NCBI GenBank assembly: GCA_007922305.1
Contig: ML677348.1
Coordinates: forward strand, 23,094,667 to 23,158,666
Reading direction: 5' to 3'
DNA: 64,000 bases
Source of the DNA: Dermatemys mawii
Lineage: Eukaryota > Chordata > Testudines > Dermatemydidae
Numbering within the stretch: position 1 is the stretch's first letter; each line of letters begins with the position of its first letter. Positions 33,228-46,040 of this stretch are shown here, in pieces. A model generated the notes under the pieces. The model was not told the origin of the DNA. It saw only the letters and a program-made list of their open reading frames with translations, and did not search any database. A program made the translations under genes and the position numbers.

Positions 33228-35277
33228 GTACCATAAGTCAAATTTTAATGCCTTTTCCCAATAATATATATGCAAAAGGGGTATTTTCTGTTAGGAAAAG
33301 AGCACTGCAAATTTCTGCAGTACTAAAATCAGTTTTTGTAAGATGCCAAGAGGCCTGACCATGATTTCTTTGCATACTCAAATGCCTGTTGATTTCTATA
33401 GGCTGTTTTGGGTGTATAAGGGTGGCAGCATCAGGCCAAAGGGATTAAAGACCTGCTGACAAAGGGGATGTCTACACTGCAGTCGGTGTGATAGCAGCAT
33501 GGAGGGCCTAGCTCTGCAAGAAGGTATCAGGTTTAAGAAGCCTTTTCCAAGTGCGCCAGTAGCAGCAAGTCAGATAAGGGTCAGAGCCCCACCATCCTTA
33601 AGCAGCACCAGAGTTGTGCAGTGTGCACAGGGGAGAGAACACACACTACTACTGCAAAGACTGTAGCAAAGGCCACTGTGCCCCATGCTCCCACGACACT
33701 TCTTAAGACACTTGTCCATATCCTCAGCAAGTGTAAATTGACATACCACCATGGAAGTCAGTGGCTCTAGATTGACTTACACTAGCTAAGGACCTGGACC
33801 ATTGTGATAGAGTCAAATATAAGGTCTCCAGGAGCTGCTGCTAGTGTAGTACGCCTCCATTTACCTTCTACTGTTGCCAGTGGCTTAAAGCTACAGACTT
33901 TGTTTCTATGTCTCTTCTGTTTCCAAAAAGTTAATCAGCTCCCACTTCTGATATTATCATTGGAAGTCATAAATCTCCTCTCTGTGACATTGCAGTTAAT
34001 AGTCATTGTGAGGTCCATGACTTACACCTTCTGACCAGGAGTGAGCTTCAGCACAGATCTGTACATGAACACCCAGATCTCATCTTGTACAATAGTGGGA
34101 GAATTTATGGCCTAAGTGAGTAATTTCTTAATAAAATATATGAGAATTAACAAATTAGGCATTAGTTGCTCTTTAGCTTCATATTTTATACCTGAATTTT
34201 AAATGTCTTAGGCCTCAAAGCACTTAAGCACATGCTTAAGTATCGCTGACTTCATTAAAGTTAAGCACATGAACACATGCTTTGCTAAATCTGAGCCATA
34301 GTGCCTGTTCCCCATTGCCTTGCACTTCATGTAGTCATTCACACCAGTACAAATGGGTATAAAATGCTACCAGATCAAAATGGTAGTGTTTTTACTAAAC
34401 CCACTGTTTTAGGTTGTCACCTTAGATGAAAGGGCAAAAGAGAATCAGGCCCTGGAATTTTAATTGAATTAGTATTGAAACTTCAGCCAGATATCAATAT
34501 CGTTAACCAACTGAGTTAAGGGAAACACATCATTTATTATCCACTCTCTATCTGTGTCATAGCAACTGTAGTTTTCCATCCTCCATTTTTTTTTAAATCC
34601 TTGACATTTTACTGTAAGTTTTAGAATTTTTGCTAGTTTGGCATCTGGGATCAAATAAACCAACTTCCTATGAGGGAGAATTACAAAAGTTTCAAGAAGT
34701 TGGGAAAGGGGCTGCGGGTTAGCCGATTTGAGGATATGCTGTGGATTGCAGAGATCAGGAGTTTTATTGGGAAGTCATTAGCAGGTTCAACAGCTGAATG
34801 GAGCTGGGTTGGGTGGCTTTTGCGGACGATTGTAATGGGTTTGGGTTGTTGTTAGCACTCATGACACCCCGTGACCTTTACACTTTTCCTGTGATTCATC
34901 CAGGAATATTTAGAAATTGGCCTCTCATTTAGGTAGAACGTACGGAGTCTGAGTCTGGTTTTCAGAAATGCTGAAGATTGACAGCTTCTACTGAAATCCA
35001 TCAGCATAGCATGTGTACCGCACCTATGAAAATCAGGCTGTATATGAAATATTAAACACACATCCAGGTTGTGGCTGGTAATGGTATAACAAGAAGACCT
35101 CTCTCATTCCCTTTTATCTTGTTGTGTATATTATATTTAATTTAAGACAAGATGAACTGCTATCCACGGAGTTCCTGAACCCTACCTATACATTAAAAAA
35201 ATCTGTTCCTCATCCTTTTTCCTTTCCATTCACACCCACGCCCCCAACCTCTTCCTCCATCTCACTTCAAAAACTAA
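33228..35277 (+). other. ENOX1 intron with short MITE-like remnants
   Basis: Short stretches resemble old amniote MITEs: about 33735-33800 (reverse complement begins GGTCCAGGTCCTTAGC) and 34205-34290 (AAGCACTTAAGCACATGC with its inverse nearby). Boundaries unresolved, nothing else seen. Confidence 0.4.
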
Positions 35278-35566
35278 GGCATGGCTACACTTGAAACTTC
35301 AAAGCGCTGTCACGGGAATGGTCCCACGGCACCGCTTTGAAGTGTGAGTGTGGTCACACAGCTCCAAGAGAGTTCTCCCAGCGCTCCTGGTAATCCAACT
35401 CCAGGAGGGGATTAGCTTTGAGTGCTCGGAGTGCGGCTCCCAGCACTCAGAGCTTGTCCACACTAGTGCTTTATAGCACTCTGACTTGATGCGCTCAGGG
35501 GGGTGATTTTTCACACTCCTGACCCAGCAAGTTAGAGCGCTATAAAATGTAAGTGTAGCCAAGCCC
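35278..35566. mobile_element. PIF/Harbinger-like MITE with TAA duplication
   Basis: The left end GGCATGGCTACACTT and right end AAGTGTAGCCAAGCCC are inverse. They are flanked by TAA at 35275-35277 and 35567-35569. The 3-bp TAA/TTA duplication is typical of PIF/Harbinger. Interior is GC-richer (GAGTGCTCGGAGTGCGGCTC) and non-coding. Confidence 0.65.
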
Positions 35567-36606
35567 TAAAGAATAATTGATTTGAGCTGCAGTTGAAGAG
35601 CAGGTCTACCTGAGAAAATGGATGCATTTTGAGCGTCAGAATTTTCTGTGCACAGACTTGATGCCAAACAGTAACAAATAATGCAACACTGATGTATTTT
35701 TAACGCACTCCAATTATCTGATGATTTTTTCAGGTTTCTTTTGCATTCTTGCAGGACTGATGAAATGAGTGATTATTTTCTCTTCTCTCACCGCTTCTGT
35801 TGCTGAAAAACATTCTCAGCAAAATCACATAGATCTTTGCTCATGAAGTATACCATATGGGCAGTCATAGCAATCTAGCAATTTATGTTGTCGAAAAATG
35901 TGTAATAGCAGCTCAGGCATTGAAGTTATGTGTTTCTGAGTTAACTTCCTCCTTGAATTTATGTCACCATTTAATTTCATACCCACTATGAGGTCTCAAA
36001 CAAATGGAAATAATGTCTTGTATCCATGGTAACAAATGAGGTACATTTTACCTGATCTTAAGATGGAAATTGAATTAACTTGTCACTACTGTATATGTGG
36101 TGTTAGTCTCCATGTACTGTATTTCTATATTAGGACATACATATGAAATATATACCTTTTCAAATTGCTCTGTATTTGAGCATCTCACTGCTGGAAACGA
36201 TGTAAGGAAACGCTATGATCAGGGAGATTTTGCTTTTGGAATGTTATTCCCAGTGTTGTTTTGGGGAACAGGTTAGATATTTTAGAATCTCATGTTAATC
36301 ACTCAATGCTAAGTATATTTGAATCTTGCTTCTCTAATGTGAAATGACTGGAAATGCTCAGACAACAGGACATGGGTTTTTACCATATAGAGATTATAGA
36401 TGACATATATTCTGAGTGATGTTGAAGCTCATTTCGATTGATTTTTTAATGCCTACCAGATGACTTCATGAATTCCTTAGAGAATTATTTATCAGATTAA
36501 CAGTTTTGGCCTGTAGACTGTCCTATGTGTGGACCTTTTGCCACATCCTCACACTACCTTGGTAACATTATTTCAGTTGAGACTTATGAAAAACAGGACT
36601 GAGGGT

Positions 36607-36891
36607 TTGACTCTGATAGAGAGACATCTAGCAGAATAATGAAGACTTTCAAAAGTGGTCAGTATTGACTTAACTNNNNNNNNNNATTTCATACATCATA
36701 AAGGATGCCATCATTATTTAGCACATAGTAATAACCATTGGTGAGATTTTCAAAAGAACTCAGTGTTCACCTAACTTTCCTGGAGCGTGTTGGAGTTTGA
36801 CCATTCACTTTAATGGGAGCTGAGTTAAGTCAATGCTGACCACTTTTGAAAGTCTTCATTATTCTGCTAGACATCTCTCTATCAGAGTTAA
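36607..36891. repeat. inverted duplication flanking an assembly gap
   Basis: The left arm 36607-36675 (CTCTGATAGAGAGACATCTA ... TATTGACTTAACT) is nearly the exact reverse complement of 36823-36891 (AGTTAAGTCAATGCTGACC ... CTCTCTATCAGAG), about 66 bp with only a few differences. The left arm ends exactly at the run of ten N. Confidence 0.85.
36676..36685. other. assembly gap (10 N)
   Basis: Ten N, a placeholder of unknown true length. It lies directly at the end of a long inverted repeat arm, a structure that often stops sequencing or confuses assembly. Confidence 0.99.
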
Positions 36892-38016
36892 ATTATGTAA
36901 GCCAGACACTATCATAGTTGGAATGAAAAATACTGTCTTTTACCTAGAGGCGGAGGGCAAATCGTATATCAGCATGATTCCATTGGCTTCAGTGAGCGGG
37001 GGCTGAGAACATATTTCTTCACAGGGATGAGTTTAGTAACTTGTAGAATGTATCTATGTGGCACCTTTTTCTTCACTTCTTCCTTGTGACTGATCTACTG
37101 TCTAAATTCCCATGAACCTCAGTCAGTGTTTAGCGCTACAAGTCTCTACCGTCTCAGAGAAAATTTTCCTATCACATCCATTCCATTCATTCACATGCAA
37201 ACTTTCCCAAATGCCAAAAGTCACAGATGCTTTTGTAAAAGCCTGAAAAGCACAGAATCCAGGGCTGTCATGACAACTATAACAACCCATTCATCCTTAG
37301 GTGTGAATGTTCCAGCAGCAGATGAATGCTAAGGTTTATAGTGTAGTCAGGCGGATGGGGCTCATTGTGGGTTATATTCATTAGTATACCTGACTACAGA
37401 AGGGCGTATTTATTCTGTTTTATCCTTCTACTCCGTACTCGCCAAACATTTACTCAACATGTCGTCCAGCATACACATGATCAAGATTAACCTGTTTCTT
37501 CTCAAAATCCAGTTTTAGAGAGGAGAGTAAATAAGAGAGGAAACAATATCACCCTTATATTCACTTTTTACCTGCTGAATAAATAGACTAGAGTGATTAA
37601 GTTGAAAATATTTTTGTTGCTCTCCAGAGTCTGAATCTTAATTTGATCTATAAATTTACAAAGAGCAACCGCAGCAGCAAAAACCTGGCATTACTGAATG
37701 ACATTTGAATTCTGAAAACAAGTAGCCCTGTTTCCGGGAAGGGAGAGGAGCTGGCCTAGTAACAGTATGTTTGTTCTACAAGCACTACCTCTGTACAAAT
37801 GCAGCGTTGCAGCTATGCCACTGTAGTCTAGATACTTACCACAATAACAGAAGGGGGTTTTCCATAACTTTAGTAAATCCACCCCCTCTGGAGGAAGTAG
37901 CTAGGTCAATGGAATGTTTCTTCTGTCAACCTAGCTGCATACACAGTGGAAGTTAGAGCCGCCTACCTGTGTCACACAGGGCATGACATTTTTCACAGCC
38001 TTGAGTGACATAGTTA

Positions 38017-38074
38017 GGTTTTAGGTGTAGATCAGGCTAACCTAAACCTAAGTTTTAGGTGTAGATCAGGCTAA
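38017..38074 (+). repeat. short tandem duplication
   Basis: GTTTTAGGTGTAGATCAGG with CTAA following occurs at about 38018-38040 and 38052-38074, two near-identical units 34 bp apart. Confidence 0.7.
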
Positions 38075-38215
38075 AGGATGCTTAAGCACTCTTCCTTCAC
38101 GCTTTGAATTTAACATCCCATTACGTTTACCATCAAATACCTACCTGCTGCTGTTTAAACTTTAATAATAATAATAATTAATAAAGTGCACTAGTAGGTT
38201 TACATGACAATGATT

Positions 38216-39925
38216 TAAGAACATAAGAAAGGCCGTATTGGGTCAGACCAAATGTCCATCTAGCCCAGTATCCTGTCTACCGACAGTGGCCAATGCCAGG
38301 TGTCCCGTAGTGAGTGAACCTAGCAGGTAACGATCAAGTGATCTCTCTTCTGCCATCCCCTCTGACAAACAGAGGCTAGGGACACCATTCCTTACCCAGC
38401 CTGGCTAATAGCCATTAATGGACTTAGCCTCCATGAATTTATCCAGTTCTCTTTTAAACCCTGTTATAGTCCTAGTCTTCACAGCCTCCTCAGGCAAGAA
38501 GTTCCACAGGTTGACTGTGCGCTGTGTGAAGAAGAACTTCCTTTTATTTGTTTTAAACCTGCTGCCCACTAATTTCAATGGGTGGCTCCTAGTTCTGCTA
38601 TTATGGGAACTAGTAAATAATTTTTCCTTATTCACTTTCTCCACGCCACTCATAATTTTATATACCTCTATCATATCTCCCCTTAGTCTCCTCTTTCCCA
38701 AGCTAAAAAGTCCTAGCCTCTTTAATCTCTCCTCATATGGGACTCGTTCCAATCCCCTAATCATTTTAGTTGCCCTTCTCTGAACCTTTTTTAATGCCAT
38801 CATATCCTTTTTGAGATGAGGAGACCACATTTGTACATAGTATTCAAGATGTGGGCGCACCATGGATTTGTATAAGGGCAATAAGGTATTCTCCGTCTTA
38901 TTTTCTATCCCTTTGTTAATGATTCCTAACATCCTGTTTGCTTTTTTGACCGCCGCTGCACACTGCATGGACATCTTCAGAGAACTATCTACAATGACTC
39001 CAAGATCTTTTTCCTGAATAGTTGTAGCTAAATTAGCCCCATCATATTGTACGTATAGTTGGAGTTATTTTTTCCAAAGTGCATTACTTTACATTTATCC
39101 ACATTAAATTTCATTTGCCATTTTGTTGCCCAATCACTTAGTTTTGTGAGATCTTTTTGAAGTTCTTCACGGTCTGCTTGGGTCTTAACTATTTTGAGCA
39201 GTTTAGTATCATCTGCAAACTTTGCCACCTCACTGTTTACCCCTTCCTCCAAATCATTGATGAATAAGTTGAATAGGATTGGTCCTAGGACTGACCCTTG
39301 GGGAATACCACTAGTTACCCCTCTCCATTCTGAAAGTTTACCATTTATTCCTACCCTTTGTTCCCTGTCTTTTAACCAGTTCTCAATCCATGAAAGGATC
39401 ATCTTATCCCATGGCAACTTAATTTACATAAGAGCCTTTGGTGAGGGAGCTTGTCAAAGGCTTTCTGGAAATCTAAGTACACTACGTCCATTGGATCCCC
39501 CTTGTCCACATGTTTGTTGACCACTTCAAAGAACTCTAATAGATTAGTAATTTCCCTTTACAGAAACCATGCTGACTTTTGCCCAACAATTTATGTTCTT
39601 CTATGTGCCTAACAATTTTATTCTTTACTATTGTTTCAACTAATTTGCCTGGTACGGACGTTAGACGTACCGGTCTGTAGTTGCCGGGATCACCTCTAGA
39701 GCCCTTTTTAAATATAGGCGTTACATTAGCTATCTTCCAGTCATTGGGTACAGAAGCCGATTTAAAGGACAGGTTACAAACCCTAGTTTGTAACCCACAA
39801 TTTCACATTTAAGTTATTTCAGCATTCTTGGGTGAATGCCATCTGGTCCCGGTGACTTGTTACAGTTAAGTTTATCAATTAGTTCCCAGACCTCCTCTAG
39901 TGACACTTCAATCTGTGACAATTTA
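38216..39925 (-). mobile_element. CR1 LINE, 5'-truncated, best preserved in window
   Basis: On the minus strand 39028-39417 encodes GIPQGSVLGPILFNLFIND, KFADDTKLLKIVKTQADREE and WQMKFNVDKCKVMHFG (CR1 reverse transcriptase). 38405-38974 continues with AAVKKANRMLGIINKGIENK, MVRPHLEYYVQMWSPHLKKD, RRATKMIRGLE and a C-terminus ending KRELDKFMEAKSINGY. The short 3' UTR (38216-38404, reverse) contains CTGGGCTAGATGGACATTTG and GGTCTGACCCAATACGG. A frame break lies at about 38975-39027, and another near 39420. Upstream RT sequence fades out near 39925. It is recent-looking but dead. Confidence 0.9.
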
Positions 39926-41667
39926 GTTTATCTCAGAATGGGAGACTGGAGTTTTCCTCCAAATGGGCCAACCCCTACCTCAGGCACTGTGGGCACTTCC
40001 CCCTGAAGTTTCCTACCATAGCTGTCACCAGTTCAGCTCCGCAAACGGTAGCAGCAATGGAAGTGTTAGTGTAAATAGGGAACCCAATGAGGTTTTGACT
40101 TGGCTGAACTGCCTTCGTATCTCAATAGATGCCACCAGTGATGGAGCTGAAGTGATGGCAGTGGCAGTAGGAAGTTTTAGGGAAAAAGAAGCCAAAAGTA
40201 GACGTCTCAGTAGAAAGCATATTGACTGACGTCTACATGAAGATTCAAATCTAGCCCTCTTGCAGGAAATCCTTAAACACTAGACCTCTCCCGCTGGCTA
40301 CATTCTCCTCAGCTTTAGGTTGGCATTTTCCAAAGCATTTGACGTTGGCCTAATTCTGCTCCCATGAAGATAATGGGAGTAAAGTTAGGCCAGCACTGAG
40401 CACTTTTGAAAACCCCAGCCTTGGTGGTGAATACTCATTTCTTTAAAGGTGAATGGCAAAATTAAAATTCTTGGCTAATTTGAGTTAGCTCAAACATGAA
40501 CCTTTGCAAAACATAGTAGACCACTCATTTTTATCCAGAAGAACTTCAAGGCTTTCTGTTAATCTCTGTAGTTTCTCTAGCCTCAGTGTGTAAGATTTTT
40601 TTTAACTTTGCTTTAAAGATCAATCAAATATTTCTCCCTGAAAAAGAAAAAGAAAATCTAAAATCTATGTGGGTTTGTTAAAAGTGAGCATGCTGTGGTT
40701 ATGGAGAAGTGGTTTTATGCAGTTTGTGGTCACATGCAGAAACAGACCTAACATTCAGTGCTCTCATTCGGTAGAATGAAATTGTCATCCCTTCTAAGTA
40801 CAAAACAAATGTATGAAATTGAAGTGTGATTATTGTCTTATTCTGTCTGTGTGTGGATGGGTGTGTATGAAGGCCTGTCTGCCTATCTTGAGCTCAGCCC
40901 TGCCCTCTGCTGTACAGCACTGAGACCTTCACACTCAAGGTGTCAGCAGGATAGTATATAGTACAGTAATATGAAGCAAGAAGTAGGCCTCCCTAATGCC
41001 TTTACCTATGGGGGCATGATGCTTGTCCCACACCAAATAAAAAATTGATTAATGTTCATGCTGCTACCGGCAACATCAGGTGAGTGTGCACTTTGTTCCT
41101 CGTCAGAAGACCAGCAAGGTTCACTGCTCAGGGTGGAGCCCTGGCCAGCAGGTGCCAGTAGCAGAGAATGCAAAGGACTATTAATCAGCACTGTGCCCAC
41201 CTGCCAGGTCAGGATTTAGAGCTTTCTTCCATTACAAATCCCAGAAGCCTCCCAGATAGTGAGATCCTAATATAATCTGGGGAACAAGAGAGGTAAGTGC
41301 CATAGCCTTCACCTAACTAATATGCTGCATTTCCCTTCATTGTAATTTTTTAAAATTCATGAATTATCTTTTTTATTTGCCCAGTCTCCTATTAGGCCTC
41401 GTCATATGTTAATATAAATGCTGCAGTGAGGCTAGCTTCATTTACAACTCATTTCTAAAACACGTGCTGCCAGCTCCTTTGACTTGTCTTTCACATTTTC
41501 TTGTTTCCTTGGTGATTTGTCTGGTCTCATCAGTGTCTTGTTACTAATGCATATTAGCTCAGCTGGGAAGTTGCACTCCCATTATTCAAGGCTGCCATGC
41601 ACTGGCCATTTATGATATGAAATCCTGTTTTAGTAGTGTACAAACTTGATGGGTTTGATGGCTGCAA

Positions 41668-41670
<3 letters not shown>
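39926..41670 (+). other. intron, weak MITE hint only
   Basis: AT-rich intron. 40322-40420 holds an inverted pair, GGCATTTTCCAAAGCATTTG against GAGCACTTTTGAAAACCCC, with CTCCCATGAAGATAATGGGAG in the centre, resembling an old foldback element. Nothing else recognised. Confidence 0.4.

Positions 41671-41698
<28 letters not shown>
41671..41698 (+). repeat. (GT)n microsatellite
   Basis: About 14 uninterrupted GT units, then a T-rich run. Confidence 0.95.
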
Positions 41699-41702
<4 letters not shown>

Positions 41703-43799
41703 CTTCATTTTTTTTCTTTAACCTATGGAGAATTCTGCCAAGAAATGGTTACATTCTTCTTTTCTTCCACTGTTTGTAAATAGCCTCGAAGGAGCTTGAA
41801 ACACATTTTCCCTTGCTGATTTTTGTCCTTTTCCATTTTGCAGATTCTGAATTCTCTTTATTTGTGTAGAATAAAGTTTTGATTGACTTGACTGGGTTTT
41901 GCTTTTAAAAAAATAAATTGCTAGCATGGATGGCTAATGGAATTCATAATGGAATAGGGAGACTTTTCACCACTAGGTCTCTGTTTCAAGTCTGCCCCAG
42001 GGGAAATAGTTCCATTCATGCATGAATAAGAGCTGTTCATATGAGCAAAGGTTGCTAGATCAGATCGTAGGTTGTTAGTGACTGAAAACTGTCACTTTCT
42101 GATGTCTGTTTGAAAGTCTAATTTAACTGGTGTGCTACAGATCCTCTTCAGTGGATACGCCACGGCCATTACTGAGGCTGGGAGGAGAGCTCATATCCCC
42201 TCCCAGGTAACTGAGTGGACAAGGTATGCTATCATGAATACCTTGTTATAACAAACTTGGCTATTTCCTCAGAGATGCTCATTATAGCAACTGTAGTGTA
42301 CTTTACTTTTTGGAAAAGTTAAATTATTATGATCATTTTGTGTTTCATTTCCAGGAGCACTAAACAAAATTGTGACCAAAAGAACAATGTTAGAAGCATT
42401 TGGGGGTATAAAAGCTAAATATATTGGAATTACTGGGGTTCTTTTTTAATATCCTAAAAACCTTGCAGTCCTAAATATGTCCTAAGGTCTTATGATCTAT
42501 TTCTAGAAGGTGCTTGTTGGGCTATTTAAATAGCTGGCTATAAACAATGTTTTTATGGTGGAGCCGTTCATTAGGGAAGGTTTGTCTGATGTCCTGGGGG
42601 TGTGTGTATATACTTATGCATATATGTGTATATGCATGTATATAATATATATTAAATGTATACATACAGCATTTCTTTTGGTAAATGCAGAGCTTGGGGG
42701 ATGTATTCAGTGGCTATGTGATGATCATAAACAGAAAGCTATTCCTTTCCTTTGGGGATTTTCATATGTTTGGGGGTATTCTGTTTTGTATGGATGTTAG
42801 CATTCCCAGCCACGCTGGCACCACATTGCGTAATTCAGCTGGTTTCTAGAATGCCTTCTATATTTAATGTTTCAGAAAAAGAGGAGATTGGTTTAAGATG
42901 GTAATTTTCTGTCTGCACTTTTGAAATCTGTGCAGTATGGGCGATACTGAACTTTACTGGAAGATATTCAGCACTGGAGATAGGGAATGTGTAAAACAAA
43001 ACAAAAAAGCTGCATTTTTCAATATGTAGGGTTGCTTTGATAACAGCTATTTTAGTCCTCATGAATGATTCCAGATTAATAGCACTGGAGATTGAAACTT
43101 TCTAATTATGTATAAAGCAGATACAGGGGAGTCAGTGGTAATGGAAGCAAACTCTCCTTGTGACGATGGTATACAAGTCTCAGGTTGGGAAACACAGGAT
43201 TAATGAATTTATGTGGGCTGAGTTGGCCTTGCCCAACCCCAGTTGTGAGAGAGGTCAGACTTGGAGGGAGGAGCTTAAAAAGGGAAAATAAACACAGTTA
43301 GCATCAGACCAGACCTCTAGCCTTTGGCTCCTGGAGAGAGGACTAGCTGAAGGCAAGAGCTCCTCAGATAACCTGGACCATTCCAGAAGTTCATCTTTCC
43401 TAGACTACCAAATAGCTATCTGTAGATGATTATTTTTGTTCAGTGTAGACCTGTACAGCTTTCAAACCAGTGACTGGTAGAGGATAAAGCCTCTGCAAAT
43501 ATCTAAGGCATAACAGAGCCATGAGCAATATGTCATGGATTTGTAACAAATAGATCTTGTCCATAAAAGGCCGATCACTTTCACTGAGAAAATTGCAGAA
43601 TTGCTGATTGAAGAGAATGCAGGAGCTGTATTAAAGTTATGGAAAACTGGACTCCTTAAGAAAACGTTCACACTGGGAATAAAGTGGTCTGAGAGAGTTG
43701 ATAGTTGAACAAATGAGCGAGCATTTTGGTGGCTGTGCTAAGAGCACTTGTTTATAGTATGTGAGCATCTACACGGGGAACAAATATTTAGTAAAGGGC

Positions 43800-44105
43800 T
43801 CTTTCAATCAAGCAGAGAAAGGTATAACGCGATTCAATGGCTGGAAATCAAAGCTAGGCAAATTCAGACTGGAAATATGTCGTACATTGTTGACAGTGAG
43901 CGTAATAAGCCATTGTAATAATTTACCAAGGGTCATGCTGGATTCTTCATCGCTGACAATTTATAAATCAAGATTGGATGTTTTTCTGAAAGTTCCACTC
44001 TAGGAATTACTTGGGGAAAGTTCTATGGACTGTGTTACACAGGAGATCAACCTAGATGATCACAATGGTCCCTTTTAGTCTTGGAATCTGTGATTCTAGG
44101 GCAGG
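43800..44105 (+). mobile_element. CR1 LINE 3'-terminal fragment
   Basis: It encodes GWKSKLGKFRLEI, then VSVISHCNNLPRVMLDSSSL and TIYKSRLDVFLK, the C-terminal CR1 ORF2 motif (N-x-LP...SL..FK.RLD.FL). It then runs through GATCAACCTAGATGATCACA and ends GGAATCTGTGATTCTAGG, the CR1 tail with its 8-bp-type end repeat. Confidence 0.75.
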
Positions 44106-45360
44106 GCATGACAAGTGCATTGAGACTGGTCAGGAGGAGATAATGTGAGTGGAAACAGAGAATCGGACAATTAGGCATTTGGGACTGGTGGGGGTAATGG
44201 AGGTACCAGGAACAGGAAATACAAACAAAAACACACAGGATTCCAGTTTTATCTTAAATTAATGTAATTATACATTAAACTGTAGTGCAGAAGAAATATC
44301 AATATGTCAATTATTAATAAGCATAATACTTTCATAAGTAAAATAATTATAAATAATGAAATACTGTTATTTTATCATCTTTGCTTGGGACCTTCATGAA
44401 ATGACTGATAATTTTATGCAGGGTTGGTAACACCACCTTACATTATTAAGGTTGCCTGATCCTTCCTATTATCAGACCCTGTTTTCAGTTGCTTATCACT
44501 TTGCCAAACTTCAACTTTGCCAAACTTCAACTGTTTAGGCTGAAATTCTGAATGCTGAGTGTTTTGCCTTAGGCTGAATTATGTTAGAAAATTTTAGCCA
44601 AAACAGTTTAACCTTTTCTGAGAACAAGGTTGAGGAAAATAGGTTGTTTTGCAATATTAAAGAAGTTCTGACAATCTTTTTTGACACCTCCCTTTGGAGC
44701 AGGGACTTTACGTTTATCAGGGGCATGGCTTTATGTCCATGATGTGCCTTTTACTGGTCACATAAAAACCTGTCCAAATTTGGCCAAGTTTTAAATCTTT
44801 GGAAAATTGCAGTTCACACGTGCTCAGAGACGTCTTAGAATTTAATAGCTAAAATCTCTGAAGATACCTTCTCACGCAAGTGCTTCAACACTGACCAGAC
44901 TGAATGAGGTCCACCCACTTACAGTTCCTACATGTTACCAGACTGCACATGTGCCTTTCCACAGAGCAACTGAGCATACTTCATTCAGAGTGGTGAAGCT
45001 GGATGTGTCATATCTACTGCCTGAAAGAAACATTTTCAAGTTAACAGATCTCTATCTCCCTGGCTGATCATTTGTGTATGGTATGCCTCACAATATATGC
45101 CTATTTGCCTCCTAAGCCAGAGCAGAATGAAAGATTGCAAAATCTACAACAGAGAAAATTTTCAGGATGAAACAAACTCCTCAAACAAACAAAAAAGGAG
45201 TGTCCTGCTTATGAACAAAAATTGTGATGGTATATCTTAGGGGGAAGGAAAGACATGGAATCTTTCACCAAGAGAATCTGACAGCATGAAAGCCAGCCGG
45301 CAAAGTGCAGCAAGGATTTTGGGTGAACAGTACTCTACAAGATATGAGAGTATCTTATGG
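44106..45360 (+). other. intron, nothing recognised
   Basis: AT-rich intron containing a 16-bp tandem duplication (ACTTTGCCAAACTTCA twice, 44498-44529). No gene seen. Confidence 0.45.
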
Positions 45361-45442
45361 ATTGGAATCAAATGGTTACCTATGAAAACACAACATGCAT
45401 GTTTTCATGTTGTGTTTTCATAGGTGACCATTTGATTCCAAT
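45361..45442. repeat. 37-bp-arm near-perfect palindrome with 8-nt loop
   Basis: The arm 45361-45397 (ATTGGAATCAAATGGTTACC ... ACAACATG) and arm 45406-45442 are reverse complements with a single mismatch (T versus C). They are separated by CATGTTTT. No target duplication or known MITE ends flank it. Confidence 0.95.
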
Positions 45443-45869
45443 ACTTCTACTTGCTACTTCCTGAATGAATCTCCATGCTTTGTTTAATGAACTTATGCTT
45501 GATTTAATTATAAACTTATCTAAGTTCTGTGTGTTAAGCAGAGGGGTGATCTGGGATTGAACTGGAACACTGAGGTTTACTGTTTATTTGGAAGCAGCAA
45601 ATCTGATCAATGTGAATGTCCGGTGGACCAGGAGCTGGGCACTCCAGGGAGACGCTCGGAGGATTCAAGGATTGGAGTGTGCCTATTGCTAACCTGTAGA
45701 GTGAGAGTGGGGCCCGGGAGACCGAGAGAGGAGTGCTTGTTTTGGCTATGGCAAGTGGAGTATAGGAGTTGACCTACAGTAGACACAAACAAGGCTTCCT
45801 CACTCTAAGGGTAGGTGGATATGAGGTACCCCCAGGAAGCATCTCAGACACCCAAAAATGTGCAGACAT

Positions 45870-46040
45870 TTTTTACCTTAATCTGTGCCTCTATTCCCCA
45901 CGTGTAATATGGGGATAATATTATACCCTCACCTCTCAGGGGTGTTGTGAAGATAAATTCATTAATGTCTGAAGCGCTCACATGTGTAGTGATGAGTGCT
46001 ATGGAAAAGCCCATGAGGAAATGGATAATTCTGCCTTCAG
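45870..46040 (+). repeat. MIR-type SINE fragment
   Basis: ATCTGTGCCTCTATTCCCCA, TGTAATATGGGGATAATATT, GGGTGTTGTGAAGATAAATT and GAAGCGCTCA ... AGTGCTATGGAAAAG follow the order of the 3' half of the SINE at 6848-7100. Confidence 0.6.

Noticed and set aside
41671..41698. (GT)n and other simple repeats as CRISPR-like or regulatory arrays
   Set aside because: These are ordinary eukaryotic microsatellites. There is no repeat-spacer structure anywhere in the window.
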